NCBI RefSeq assembly: GCF_040219335.1 | Contig: NZ_JAVJSQ010000005.1 | Coordinates: forward strand, 501,501 to 565,500 | Origin: Gimesia sp. | GTDB lineage: Bacteria > Planctomycetota > Planctomycetia > Planctomycetales > Planctomycetaceae | Direction of reading: 5' to 3' | Length of the DNA stretch: 64,000 bases | Shown here: positions 10,915 to 19,372 of the stretch, one piece after another | How positions within the stretch are numbered: position 1 is the stretch's first letter | Layout: the number at the start of each line of letters is the position of its first letter | Notes under the pieces: model-generated | Told to the model about the DNA's origin: nothing | The model's database searches: none | The model's input: only the letters and a program-made list of their open reading frames with translations | Program-made: the position numbers and the translations under genes

Positions 10915-11367
10915 GTGTTGAAGATTCTATTTCTGCTGCAACTGGTATCGACGTTTTACATGGTGGGCCTGATCTGGTTCGTGCAGGTGGCCCATTACCC
11001 TGTGTTTGCGCTCGTGGGGCGGAATGAATTCATCACTTTCCAGACAGCGCATCAGCTGCGCACCACTCTGGTGGTGGGACCGATGATGCTGATTGAAGCC
11101 TTCAGTACGATTGCCCTGGTTTACTGGGCACCCATCGGCTTCACTCCGTTGGAAGCCTGGAGCGGAGTCGGGCTGCTGTTCGTGGTCTGGTTCTCGACCG
11201 CCCTGCTGCAGGTTCCCCGGCATCATAAGCTAATCCAGGGATATGACAGTCACCAGATCCGACTGCTGGTTGCGACGAACTGGGTCCGCACGCTGGCCTG
11301 GACGGGGCGCGGCGTCCTGCTGGCCGGCTATCTGCTGCGGGTGCTTCCGGGACAGATGGCCGGTTAA
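10915..11367 (+). CDS. Small integral membrane protein, four predicted helices
   Basis: 150 residues from a GTG start, preceded by GGGGAGAAA about 6 bases upstream. Hydrophobic segments at about residues 2-24, 57-78, 85-105 and 123-143 give four transmembrane helices. Between helices 1 and 2 lies a conserved-looking segment (VQVAHYPVFALVG, FITFQTAHQLRTT) with histidines that could line a pocket. I do not recognise a named family with certainty; it resembles the small DUF1772-like membrane proteins in layout. It is convergent with the amidotransferase gene (5 bases between stop codons) and divergent from the large PVC-type gene. Confidence 0.85.
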   Translation: MLKILFLLQLVSTFYMVGLIWFVQVAHYPVFALVGRNEFITFQTAHQLRTTLVVGPMMLIEAFSTIALVYWAPIGFTPLEAWSGVGLLFVVWFSTALLQVPRHHKLIQGYDSHQIRLLVATNWVRTLAWTGRGVLLAGYLLRVLPGQMAG

Positions 11368-11372
11368 GTTCA

Positions 11373-12197
11373 TCAATTCGGCAACATGGGTGAGAACGAA
11401 CTTACCGTCGCCGAGCCCCCTGAAACAGTGAGCAGCGCCGACTCGGGGACCTCTTCCCAGTGACTGGTCAATTCGTCCAAAGGTTCGGAAACGACGATCG
11501 TGGCGTCGTCGGGCAGGGGGGCGTAAGTTCCGTCGATCTCGTGCAGGGCATGTAGATGCGAACTGTGATAGAGCGTCCGCGACTGATGATTGCTGGAATA
11601 GCGGATCGCCCAGAGCTGTTCGCCATTCGTCGCGCAGGCACTGACGAAGAGTGGAACTTCGATCCCCGCAGCTTTGCGGACTTGTTCCACATGACCGATC
11701 GCCCGTGCCAGGGCTGCGGGAGGATCGTCACGCAGGCCGAATGTCAGCGCGAGGAAGAACAGCGTTTCGGAATCGGTGGAACCTTCAATGAACGGGAACA
11801 GTTCAGGGTCGACATCGAACAGCAGTTGTCGTTTGAGAGAGCGGAACGCGGGGATTGAACCGTTGTGCTGAAAGAGCCAGTTATCGAAACTGAAGGGATG
11901 CGAGTTCGTATTCTGGACTGCGGTGCCGGTCGAGGCGCGGACGTGTGCGAGAAAGAGCCGCGAGCGGATGTGATCGGCCAGGTGGCGGAAGTTGGCGTCG
12001 TTCCAGGCGGGATGCGTATCGCGGTAGAGACCCGGTGTGGGATCGTCACCATACCAGCCGACCCCGAAGCCGTCGCCGTTGAGGGCTTCGACGTTTTGTG
12101 TCGCGTGCCGACTCTGGTCGATGAGTGAATGATTGGGGCGGGTGAGCAGGGCACTTAGTTGCAGAGGCGATCCGGTGTAAGCCAGCCAGCGACACAT
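11373..12197 (-). CDS. Class II glutamine amidotransferase (YafJ/EgtC-like)
   Basis: 274 residues. The protein starts MCRWLAY, so Cys2 becomes the N-terminal nucleophile after methionine removal, as in Ntn-type glutamine amidotransferases. The rest of the pocket is visible: NGDGFGVGWY (about 40-50), AHVRASTG, NSHPF, the QHNGSIPAFR oxyanion loop, and GSTDSETLF. This set matches the YafJ/EgtC group. No EgtB or EgtD neighbour is seen, so a specific role in ergothioneine synthesis is not supported; the acceptor of the ammonia is unknown. Cytoplasmic: no signal peptide or membrane segment. Confidence 0.93.
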   Translation of the reverse strand: MCRWLAYTGSPLQLSALLTRPNHSLIDQSRHATQNVEALNGDGFGVGWYGDDPTPGLYRDTHPAWNDANFRHLADHIRSRLFLAHVRASTGTAVQNTNSHPFSFDNWLFQHNGSIPAFRSLKRQLLFDVDPELFPFIEGSTDSETLFFLALTFGLRDDPPAALARAIGHVEQVRKAAGIEVPLFVSACATNGEQLWAIRYSSNHQSRTLYHSSHLHALHEIDGTYAPLPDDATIVVSEPLDELTSHWEEVPESALLTVSGGSATVSSFSPMLPN

Positions 12198-12334
12198 GGG
12201 CGACGACTCCTATTCAGAGATCAGGAACGGTTTTTGTTCTGACAATTATTGTAACGGATGGTGACTGCCGCCAGTAGTAGCTTCGAATCACTTTGCAGCA
12301 GTGGAGTGATCTTAGTGATTTCGGAGGAACGCAT

Positions 12335-12362
12335 TTGATTTCATTTTGGGCCGCGGTATACT
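12335..12362 (+). promoter_or_regulatory. Candidate sigma70-type promoter for the exported propeller protein
   Basis: TTGATT (12335-12340), 16 bases, TATACT (12357-12362), about 110 bases upstream of the start codon at 12481. The leader carries a 7-base dyad GAAGACC-GAC-GGTCTTC (12422-12438) that could form a small hairpin or bind a regulator, and the start codon is preceded by GAGGAG. Confidence 0.5.
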
Positions 12363-12480
12363 GACCTGTGGCACGCGGGTTGAAAAGCCGGTCTCTTGGG
12401 ATCGGATGTTAACCTGATTGGGAAGACCGACGGTCTTCACTCAAATTTGTTAACCGCTGATCTGACTCGAGGAGCCTCTC

Positions 12481-13938
12481 ATGCGAGTGCGTGCGTCCCT
12501 GCTGTGCCTGTGTTTTCTTATGCTTCTGTCCGGTATTCTCTCTGCGGAGGAACCGGCTCACATTGGTTCGCGGCGCGAACTGTTCATTGACGACTGGATG
12601 ATCGGCAGTCTCGACGGTGCCCGCCAGGAACTGCATCACCCGGTGCCCCGGGAGATCGCGATCACCTACGATGCTCCGGCTGAAGGGAACATCAGTTATT
12701 ATGTCCGCATCCTGAAAGATGGCGACCTGTACCGCATGTATTATCGCGGCGCGCATCACGACTGGAGCAAAGGCAAGGTCACGCATGAGGTCGTCTGCTA
12801 TGCCGAGAGTGACGATGCAATCCACTGGCGGAAGCCTGACCTGGGGCTGTTTGAATTCAACGGTTCGAAGCAGAATAACATCGTCTGGATGGGGATCGGT
12901 GCGCACAATTTCTCCCCGTTCCTGGATACGAATCCCGCGTGCAAGGCCGATGAGAAGTATAAGTCCCTGGGACGGGGTAAGGGGGGCCTGTATGCGTTCG
13001 CCTCCGCTGACGGGATTCACTGGCGATTGCTGAAAGACAAGCCGGTGATTACGAAGGGGGCCTTTGATTCACAGAACCTGGCGTTCTGGGATGAGCACCG
13101 TCAGGAGTATGTCGATTTTCATCGCGGCTTTACCAATAAGGTGCGGGCGATTATGACCTGCACCTCAGATGATTTTGTGAACTGGACGCCGCCTAAGTTC
13201 ATCGACATCAAAAATTCGCCGCCGCAGCATCTCTATACGAATGCGACGATCGCCTATCCCCGGGCACCGCACCTGTTCCTGGCGTTTCCCAAACGGTTCG
13301 TACCCAGTCGCAAGGCGGCCTGGCACCCGGATCCGAAAAACAATCACCCCGGCGTGAGTGATGGCGTGTTAATGACGAGCCGGGACGGCATGCACTGGAA
13401 CCGCTGGGATGAAGCGTTCCTCCGTCCCGGGCAGAATCGGGAACGCTGGTGGCAGCGTAATAACCACATCGCCTGGGGCATTACCACGACGCCGAGCCCG
13501 CTGCCGGGTCACGTGCCGGAACTGTCGCTGTATGCGATTGAGAATTATTACGTCGGCCCCTGCCGACTGCGACGGTTCACTTTACGTCAGGACGGTTTCG
13601 TGTCGATCAACGCTCCGTTTACCGGCGGCGAAATGACCACGCGACTTATTACATTCGATGGCCCCCAGGGAAAAGAAAAAACGCCGGTCGAACTGGAGTT
13701 GAACCTGTCTACCTCAGCGGCCGGCAGTGTGAAATGTGAACTGCTGGATGCAGAAGGGCAGCCACTTCCCGGGTTCAGTATAAAGGAGAGCGAAGAATTC
13801 TACGGCGACGAACTGGACCACGTGATGACCTGGAAAGGGAAGAGCGATTTGAGCCAGTTTGCCGGAAAGCCGATCCGGGTGCGGTTTGTGTTGAAAGATG
13901 CGGATTTGTATTCGCTGCGGTTTCGGAATGGGGAGTGA
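12481..13938 (+). CDS. Exported five-bladed beta-propeller protein (GH32/GH43-like)
   Basis: 485 residues with a clear signal peptide (about 1-21, LCLCFLMLLSGILSAEE) and a strong ribosome-binding site (GAGGAG). The mature start RRELFIDDWMIG and repeated motifs of the type DGDLYRMYYRG, ESDDAIHWRKPDLG, SADGIHWRLL, SRDGMHWNRWDE are typical of five-bladed propellers related to glycoside hydrolase families 32/43, a common group of planctomycete secreted proteins. The C-terminal 120 residues form a beta-sandwich (LITFDGPQGKEKTPVELELN) as in GH32-type accessory modules. Catalytic residues cannot be assigned by eye, so hydrolase activity on a polysaccharide is an inference. It has its own promoter candidate and no obvious operon partner. 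Confidence 0.85.
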   Translation: MRVRASLLCLCFLMLLSGILSAEEPAHIGSRRELFIDDWMIGSLDGARQELHHPVPREIAITYDAPAEGNISYYVRILKDGDLYRMYYRGAHHDWSKGKVTHEVVCYAESDDAIHWRKPDLGLFEFNGSKQNNIVWMGIGAHNFSPFLDTNPACKADEKYKSLGRGKGGLYAFASADGIHWRLLKDKPVITKGAFDSQNLAFWDEHRQEYVDFHRGFTNKVRAIMTCTSDDFVNWTPPKFIDIKNSPPQHLYTNATIAYPRAPHLFLAFPKRFVPSRKAAWHPDPKNNHPGVSDGVLMTSRDGMHWNRWDEAFLRPGQNRERWWQRNNHIAWGITTTPSPLPGHVPELSLYAIENYYVGPCRLRRFTLRQDGFVSINAPFTGGEMTTRLITFDGPQGKEKTPVELELNLSTSAAGSVKCELLDAEGQPLPGFSIKESEEFYGDELDHVMTWKGKSDLSQFAGKPIRVRFVLKDADLYSLRFRNGE

Positions 13939-14017
13939 TAAGGATCAAAGTAAGTATACCTAGGCTGTTGAATCATTTTGATGATCTGGCATCCACGTTC
14001 AGGGGAGCTGTCCTCAG

Positions 14018-14353
14018 ATGTTTCAGACAAAACTTTCATGTGACAACTGCGATTATGCTACTGCTCCGTTTGTCAGTTCGTATATTCCAGCATCGGATAC
14101 TCTGGACGTTGTGTTTCAAGATCAGCACTCACAACAGATTCGTGTTCTGAAGTTAAGTGGTATTACTGAGAGGATTTCTTCTTCGCCAACTGAAGAACAA
14201 GTGAATGAAAGAATTAGTCAGTTGTGCGAGTTGAATCGACATCAACATGAAAGGCAAATTGATACCTGGTGTGTACCAGATGAATTCGAACCGATCGAGT
14301 GTCCCTGCTGCGGAAAACAGCTGGTTCGACTGCAGATTATTTCCATTGTTTAA
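14018..14353 (+). CDS. Hypothetical cytoplasmic protein with paired CxxC motifs
   Basis: 111 residues. Two cysteine pairs, CDNC near residue 8 and CPCC near residue 95, bracket the protein and could bind one zinc ion as a split zinc ribbon. There is no signal peptide or transmembrane helix. Base composition is more AT-rich than the flanking genes, which may mean a more recent arrival. The ATG is preceded by CCTCAG only, so the ribosome-binding site is weak. I do not recognise the family. Confidence 0.6.
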   Translation: MFQTKLSCDNCDYATAPFVSSYIPASDTLDVVFQDQHSQQIRVLKLSGITERISSSPTEEQVNERISQLCELNRHQHERQIDTWCVPDEFEPIECPCCGKQLVRLQIISIV

Positions 14354-14464
14354 GGCATTGTTACACTTAGCCGATTATCTGTTAAGAATGATATATTCAA
14401 TGAGTCATGTTTTATTTCTGATGAGATTTACTCTTTAGAATCTCTTCAGTCTGGAGTAATTCCT

Positions 14465-15497
14465 ATGCGATTTCTCCTCATCACCGCATTACTATTCGCC
14501 TTTCTCAACCTGTCGGCTGCCGGTGCGGAGCTTGAGCTCGTGTTCCGCCATGTTGTGGCGATCAAAGATCCTGAAGCGAAGTGGCCGGCGCGGATCGACT
14601 ATGCGTCATGGGTTGATGACGAGCGTATCGTCTGCTGGTCCCAGGACGACGTGCTATGTGTATCCACAAAGACGGGGAAGGTCGCATGGGCTGTGCGCGA
14701 TGTTGGCAGGCTGACCGACTGGAGCGTTTCGCGCGATACGAAACGGCTGGCCATTCTCGGGGATGACTTCACGACTTCGGTCATTGACTGCACCAGTGGC
14801 AAGATTATCTTCAAGGCAGATCCTGGGCTTAAGATTCACAGTTCTGACCCGCCTCGCCTTTGTTCCCAATGACGGACGGCTGCTGGTTGGCACTTATTCT
14901 GAATTCTACAGTCGCAATGCTTATCTTCTCGATTCTGAATACAACAAACCTCTCAAATCGTTCGAGATGGACGTTTCGCCCACTGAGATAACGGCATCAC
15001 CCGAGGGGAACCGTGTGGCGGTGATTGCCGATGAAGAGGTGTTGTGTGTGCGGGACCTGGGTTCGAATCGCGACGTTTTCTTTCGCGGCAAACGCATCAG
15101 GGAGAAACCAGATAAGACGGTCTCTGTGATCGACGCTCCTTTCTTCAGTCACATTCGCGACAGTGGAGCGGACATGTTGATCTATACCAGAGACAACAGT
15201 TGGGCTACGGGAAAGGTGTTCGTTCATAATCTGAAGACAAAACAGACCAACTCTTTTGATGCACGTAACGGACACATTGAACTGGATGTCTCCTTTCCCA
15301 AACGTCAAATGGTCGTAACCGGCACATCGACCGACCTGACCGTGTTTGATTTTGAGGGCCAGGTGATTGCCCACAAGAAAAAAGCGACCAGGGAACGCAA
15401 CATCGCTGTGGAGTATTCGCCTGCAGGTGATCGAATCCTGGTGGGATGCTGGGACAACAGCCTCTATGTATTCTCGCTCAAAGAAAATGGCGAATAA
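14465..15497 (+). pseudogene. Exported beta-propeller (WD40-like) protein split by a one-base frameshift
   Basis: Two overlapping reading frames (14465-14872 and about 14763-15497) together encode one coherent protein of about 343 residues. The first part has a signal peptide (MRFLLITALLFAFLNLSAAG) and propeller blades (VDDERIVCWSQDDVLCVST, SVSRDTKRLAILGDD). The second continues as RLAFVPNDGRLLVGTYS and further blades ending YSPAGDRILVGCWDNSLYVF. Removing one C from the CCC at 14848-14850 restores SSDRLAFVPND and joins the frames. The fault could be a real mutation, an assembly error, or, less likely, programmed frameshifting. If real, the product is a truncated 135-residue protein. Confidence 0.75.
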
Positions 15498-15618
15498 AAA
15501 ACTTGCAACCAGAATTGCGTCGAGAATGGTAGCAATATTACCTGAAGAAGAGGGGCTCAATTAAATATCGGACGGGCAGAAAAGTGAGCAGGAACAGTTG
15601 CTGTCACACATCTACCAG

Positions 15619-15918
15619 TTAATTTCTCACTGCACGCTTATAGACCGCCATTGTTCCCGAGTAGGAGACGAGTTCCCAGCCGTTGGCTCCCTGTTGGTTT
15701 AAGAACTGTTCGAGCGCGGCTTTGATGCGTGCATTCGTGATCTCGCCGGCTGTTTCCAACTCCCCTAATTTCACGCTGGCATCCGCGATTTTATATTCCC
15801 AGGCTGGTGCAGCGTGCATAGCTGCTGCCTGTGCGACGGGGGGAGGAGTTTGTGAAAAGAGAATCGCAGCGCAGATGATGAGTGCAAGTGCTGTGAAGAG
15901 TATGCGGTGAGTCGTCAT
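15619..15918 (-). CDS. Small exported protein with DUF4177-like domain
   Basis: 99 residues from the ATG at 15918, chosen over upstream starts because AGGAGAT lies about 6 bases before it and the protein then begins with a signal peptide (MTTHRILFTALALIICAAIL). The mature part ends with WEYKIADASVKL and then LNQQGANGWELVSYSGTMAV, the usual DUF4177 pattern (aromatic-Glu-Tyr start, Gly-Trp-Glu-Leu core, KR near the end). The function of the family is unknown. The gene is transcribed away from the next gene (209 bases between starts). Confidence 0.8.
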   Translation of the reverse strand: MTTHRILFTALALIICAAILFSQTPPPVAQAAAMHAAPAWEYKIADASVKLGELETAGEITNARIKAALEQFLNQQGANGWELVSYSGTMAVYKRAVRN

Positions 15919-16127
15919 TGGAATATCTCCTGAATACAAAGTGAACGCTGATCGTGACTGAAGGACAAAATACGGAATTTCTTTCTGTCTTACACTAGCA
16001 TTGTTTTGTATAGTGTCAACCAGGCGCTGAAACCGGTTGGCCTGGCAGGCCGACTCAGGGGAGAGATATCGAAGACATTCTGTGTCGGTAGCACACATAC
16101 TTAATGACCGGGTCAGGGGGAAACGCG

Positions 16128-16658
16128 ATGGGACTGTTTGATTTTCTGAAACGCGAACCGGAACCGACGCCCGACGATGAAGGTCCCTCGCCGCACTATG
16201 TGTTTGCGCATTATGCCTTGCGACAGATTGCGCTGGCGGAACCGCTGCAGTTGCTGGCGATCGCAGCTTCGCCCGATACCGGTTCCTTTATGGAGGCTTT
16301 ACTGAAGGATGTGGTCGAGCAGTGTGGACGTGAGGCGGGGTTTGAAGCTGCGGAAATCAAATTGCATCCGCTTCGGTTGAACGACTATCCCTGCGTGGTG
16401 ATTGAGATGCCGGAACCTCAGGAAGCCGCGGAAGCGTACATGATGGCCGTGCTGGTGACCATCGATCTGGCTGCAGACCCGCCCCCCGATCCGGATCAGG
16501 TGACGGCGCATTATTATACGCTGGAAAAAAGCGTCTCCCTGCCTGACGGTCCCCGGACCGTGCTGGCGGGATGGGACAAACAGCGTCATATGAACTTTGG
16601 TGAAGGCCCCGAACCCACGGTGGAAGCCTTTGTAGAAGCACTCAGCGAGCGGGACTGA
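16128..16658 (+). CDS. Hypothetical acidic cytoplasmic protein
   Basis: 176 residues from the ATG at 16128 (MGLFDFLKREPEP), picked because AGGGGG lies 7 bases upstream; a more upstream start at 16104 lacks such a site. The protein is acidic, with no signal peptide or transmembrane segment. A central alpha/beta pattern (LRLNDYPCVVIEMPEPQEAA, MMAVLVTIDLAADPP) and a late tryptophan-containing strand (RTVLAGWDKQRHMNFGEGP) are visible. I do not recognise the family, and its flanking genes give no functional hint. Confidence 0.8.
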   Translation: MGLFDFLKREPEPTPDDEGPSPHYVFAHYALRQIALAEPLQLLAIAASPDTGSFMEALLKDVVEQCGREAGFEAAEIKLHPLRLNDYPCVVIEMPEPQEAAEAYMMAVLVTIDLAADPPPDPDQVTAHYYTLEKSVSLPDGPRTVLAGWDKQRHMNFGEGPEPTVEAFVEALSERD

Positions 16659-16740
16659 GGTGAGCTGAATTCAGGCGGAGCGGGGATCTTTTCGTCTTCT
16701 GAAATTAATCGCAGGAGAGAGCCCCGGTCTATCCTTGTGC

Positions 16741-18132
16741 TTATTGAAGAGTCAGCAGTGCCTGTTGCAGTTCGCTGGTTTTCTGAAAGCGGTTTTGAGG
16801 CGTTGGGGAGAGACAGCGTTTGACGATATGGGCTACGGGGGCCTGTTGCTGCTTTACACCGGTCAGCTTGAATGGGGATGCGGGTAGCGTGCCGGTGATC
16901 AGAGTCCAGAGCAGCACACCCAGGCTGAAAATGTCGGTTGTGGGGGCGGGCAGACTCTGGCGATTGAGGATTTCCGGTGCGAGATATCCTGCGGTACCGC
17001 CGATGCTGTTGACTGGTGTGGTGCTGCCTGCAATCAGATAGGCGAAGCCGAAATCCGTTACTCGAATGTTGTCCCGTTGATCACGCAGGATGTTCGCCGG
17101 TTTGAGGTCACAATGAATGATGCCCTGGTCGTGTGCATAACCGATGGCGTCTGAGACGTGAAGAATGATGCTGACCGCTTCTGGGGTGGTAAAAGGTCCG
17201 GTTTGCAGTTGCGACTGCAAATCGACGCCGTCAATATAGTCCATCACCATGAAGTAGCCCCCGTGGGGGAATCGTCCCAGACCCTCGACGCGTACGAGAT
17301 GCGGGTGCTGTAACTTTGTGAGAACCTGTGCCTCATTGACGAACTGCGAGACGGCACGCCTGTCGGACTGGCGTTTTTTATGCAGTGCCTTGATGGCGAC
17401 TTTCTGTTGTGTCCCTTTCACTCTGGCACGAAATACCTTGCCCATGCCACCTGATCCGAGTAACTGTTCGAGCACGTAATCTTCATAGCGCAAGGGAGCA
17501 GCGTATTCCTCTGCGGGGAGCTGAAAGTCAGCCTCGGGCGTGTTGTGATGCAACAAGCGTTGTTCCAGCTTATTGCGGGCATTTGCCAGCAGACGCCGGA
17601 CGGTTCTCTCTGATTTCCCGATGGTGCTAGAGATCTCTGCATTCTCCTGCCCCTGGAGGCTGGCCGTGAGGACGAGTCGTTCCTCCGAAGGCAGGTCCTG
17701 GATGAGCAGGCTTAATTCTTCGATGATCGCGACGACCTCTGACGGCGCAGGTTCGGGAACGGTTGCAGTCGCGAGAATGGTGTCTGGAGGTGCTTCACGA
17801 TCAATGCTTCTCTTTCCCGCCGTGTGCTTTTCAATCTGACCGTAGAGCTTATGCAGCGTGATGCCTGCCAGTAGACGCCAGAGGTCCCCCGTCTTTTGCA
17901 ACTGGTACTCTCCGACCCGGGCATGCACGAAAAAACTGCGATAAGCAGACTGGATAACGTCCTCGGGATCGATTCGACGACGGAGCCTGGCCCCGATACG
18001 GCTCCGCGCCAGGGCGATGAGCCGTGCGACATAACGGTCAAACAGGACCGTCGCTGCTTCGTTCTCGCCTGCCTGGTACATCTCCAGCAGTTGTTGTGAA
18101 TTCAATTTCGGCACTCTGGAATACGCCTTCAC
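16741..18132 (-). CDS. ECF-type sigma factor fused to a Ser/Thr protein kinase
   Basis: 463 residues in one uninterrupted frame. Residues 11-100 match sigma region 2 of ECF factors (LLEMYQAGENEAATVLFDRY, RRRIDPEDVIQSAYRSFF); residues 140-195 match region 4 with its helix-turn-helix (LPSEERLVLTASLQGQ, ISSTIGKSERTVRRLLANAR). Residues 215-463 are a complete Hanks-type kinase: glycine loop GSGGMGKV (226-233), Lys248, Glu267, HCDLKPAN with Asp342, DFG (360-362), APE (385-387). The catalytic loop is HCD instead of HRD, so it is a non-RD kinase. There is no membrane segment. The kinase may control its own sigma domain or partner proteins; that is inference. ECF genes next to kinases are known in planctomycetes. 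Confidence 0.92.
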   Translation of the reverse strand: MKAYSRVPKLNSQQLLEMYQAGENEAATVLFDRYVARLIALARSRIGARLRRRIDPEDVIQSAYRSFFVHARVGEYQLQKTGDLWRLLAGITLHKLYGQIEKHTAGKRSIDREAPPDTILATATVPEPAPSEVVAIIEELSLLIQDLPSEERLVLTASLQGQENAEISSTIGKSERTVRRLLANARNKLEQRLLHHNTPEADFQLPAEEYAAPLRYEDYVLEQLLGSGGMGKVFRARVKGTQQKVAIKALHKKRQSDRRAVSQFVNEAQVLTKLQHPHLVRVEGLGRFPHGGYFMVMDYIDGVDLQSQLQTGPFTTPEAVSIILHVSDAIGYAHDQGIIHCDLKPANILRDQRDNIRVTDFGFAYLIAGSTTPVNSIGGTAGYLAPEILNRQSLPAPTTDIFSLGVLLWTLITGTLPASPFKLTGVKQQQAPVAHIVKRCLSPTPQNRFQKTSELQQALLTLQ

Positions 18133-18285
18133 TCTGTTCAGATACGTTGCAGGGGGACATGGGAAAAATTTTTTATATTCTGGCAGATTCTTTGACCAAT
18201 CTTACCGGTAAATCGGATGCACCCCCAGAGGAGAGATGCCTGACTGTATCTCTAAGTTCGGAATTTTATTTTGAAAGGACCTGAA

Positions 18286-18558
18286 ATGGCGTTCGTTGTG
18301 ACCGCTCCCTGTGTGGGATGCAAAGATACAAGCTGCGTTCTCGCTTGCCCTTGCGACTGCTTTCACGAGGGGGAGCAGATGCTCTACATCGATCCGGAGG
18401 AGTGCATTGACTGCGATGCGTGCCGGGCGGAATGCCCCGTGGAGGCGATTTTTTATGAAGATGATGTCCCGGAGGAGTGGCAGAGTTTTATTCAGCTCAA
18501 TGCCGAGATGGTAACTCAGACTCCTGCGATCACGGAGAAAAAAACGCCTTTAAAGTGA
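18286..18558 (+). CDS. fdxA: 7Fe ferredoxin, [3Fe-4S][4Fe-4S]
   Basis: 90 residues from the ATG at 18286; the GAAAGGA just upstream is the ribosome-binding site, so the longer TTG-started frame is not used. It begins MAFVVTAPCVGCKDTSC and has the cysteine spacing of Azotobacter FdI-type ferredoxins: Cys9, Cys17 and Cys50 for the 3Fe cluster, Cys21 (or Cys25), Cys40, Cys43, Cys46 for the 4Fe cluster, with the ECIDCDACRAECP segment and the C-terminal EDDVPEEWQSFIQLNAEM tail. Cys12 is also kept and an extra Cys23 replaces the usual Val in PVDCF. Cytoplasmic electron carrier; the partner enzyme is not in the window. Confidence 0.95.
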   Translation: MAFVVTAPCVGCKDTSCVLACPCDCFHEGEQMLYIDPEECIDCDACRAECPVEAIFYEDDVPEEWQSFIQLNAEMVTQTPAITEKKTPLK

Positions 18559-18667
18559 AGGGGGGAGAGTTGCTGTTTAACAGCGTCTTTAGATCAACAG
18601 TCGAGCTATTCTCAACTATGTGTTTTACCTGTTCAGAGAAGGATCCCGGGAATCAGAATGACAGAGA

Positions 18668-19195
18668 TTACTCCCGTTTCAGAGGCGCAACAAAAGCGTT
18701 ATCGGGGGTCTGGTTTTCCGGCGGTGCGCTGCCAATAAAGCCTGGTCGTGAGGGGGCAGGAGAGACATTGGGTGGTTTTGCGAATGAATCGACGTTGCCG
18801 ATTTCCAGCAGCCAACTGTCATTACCTCGGCTCACGTTTAATGAGTATTCATGCAGATGACCGTCAACTGCTGTGCCATACCAACTGATTGAGTCAAAGC
18901 CCGTCGGTACATTTTCGTAGAGCGTTCCCTTCCAGGTTTCCCCGACGTCGGTGACCAGGTTTTGATACATCGGATTGTGGCGGCGTTCTGGAATACAAAA
19001 TGTTTTGATGTCATCCAGCGACCAGCGGGCTTCCAGTGCAGAGGTGACTTCCGCGGGGGAGGTCAATTTCGGCTGCGTCCCCGTTGTCACAGCGGAGGTC
19101 TCATTGGTGGGTGGTTCAGGAGACGCCGGTCTGCAGCCCCAGACCAGTATTGCCAGGTTCAGCATAAGCTGGCACATGTTTCGATCACGGAACAT
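18668..19195 (-). CDS. Putative lipoprotein, unknown function
   Basis: 175 residues. A short hydrophobic segment ends in the lipobox LVWGC with Cys21, so a lipid-anchored protein is likely; the ATG at 19177 is an alternative start giving a shorter signal. A Pro/Thr-rich linker follows (about 23-45), then a compact domain (about 50-150) with SLDDIKTFCIPERRHNPM and a beta-rich region around ENVPTGFDSISWYGTAVDGH. The tail is proline-rich. I do not recognise the family. It lies convergent with the ferredoxin gene. Confidence 0.7.
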   Translation of the reverse strand: MFRDRNMCQLMLNLAILVWGCRPASPEPPTNETSAVTTGTQPKLTSPAEVTSALEARWSLDDIKTFCIPERRHNPMYQNLVTDVGETWKGTLYENVPTGFDSISWYGTAVDGHLHEYSLNVSRGNDSWLLEIGNVDSFAKPPNVSPAPSRPGFIGSAPPENQTPDNAFVAPLKRE

Positions 19196-19372
19196 CGGAT
19201 TGCTTTCTGAATTCGCTTCTTAAAAGCTGCTTCCAGCTCAAACTGGCTGATAAATCCCAGTTGAAAACTGATGGAAACCTTGGAAAGTCTGCCTGCTTCA
19301 TTTAGGATGGGGACTGTATTTCTGTTTATTTTTACACAGGCGTTCTATTATCACAATCGATCGGATTCAGAA

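Noticed and set aside
14840-14872. Programmed +1 frameshift in the beta-propeller gene
   Set aside because: The site (GACCCGCC) has no known slippery motif or downstream stimulator, so a mutation or sequence error is more likely.
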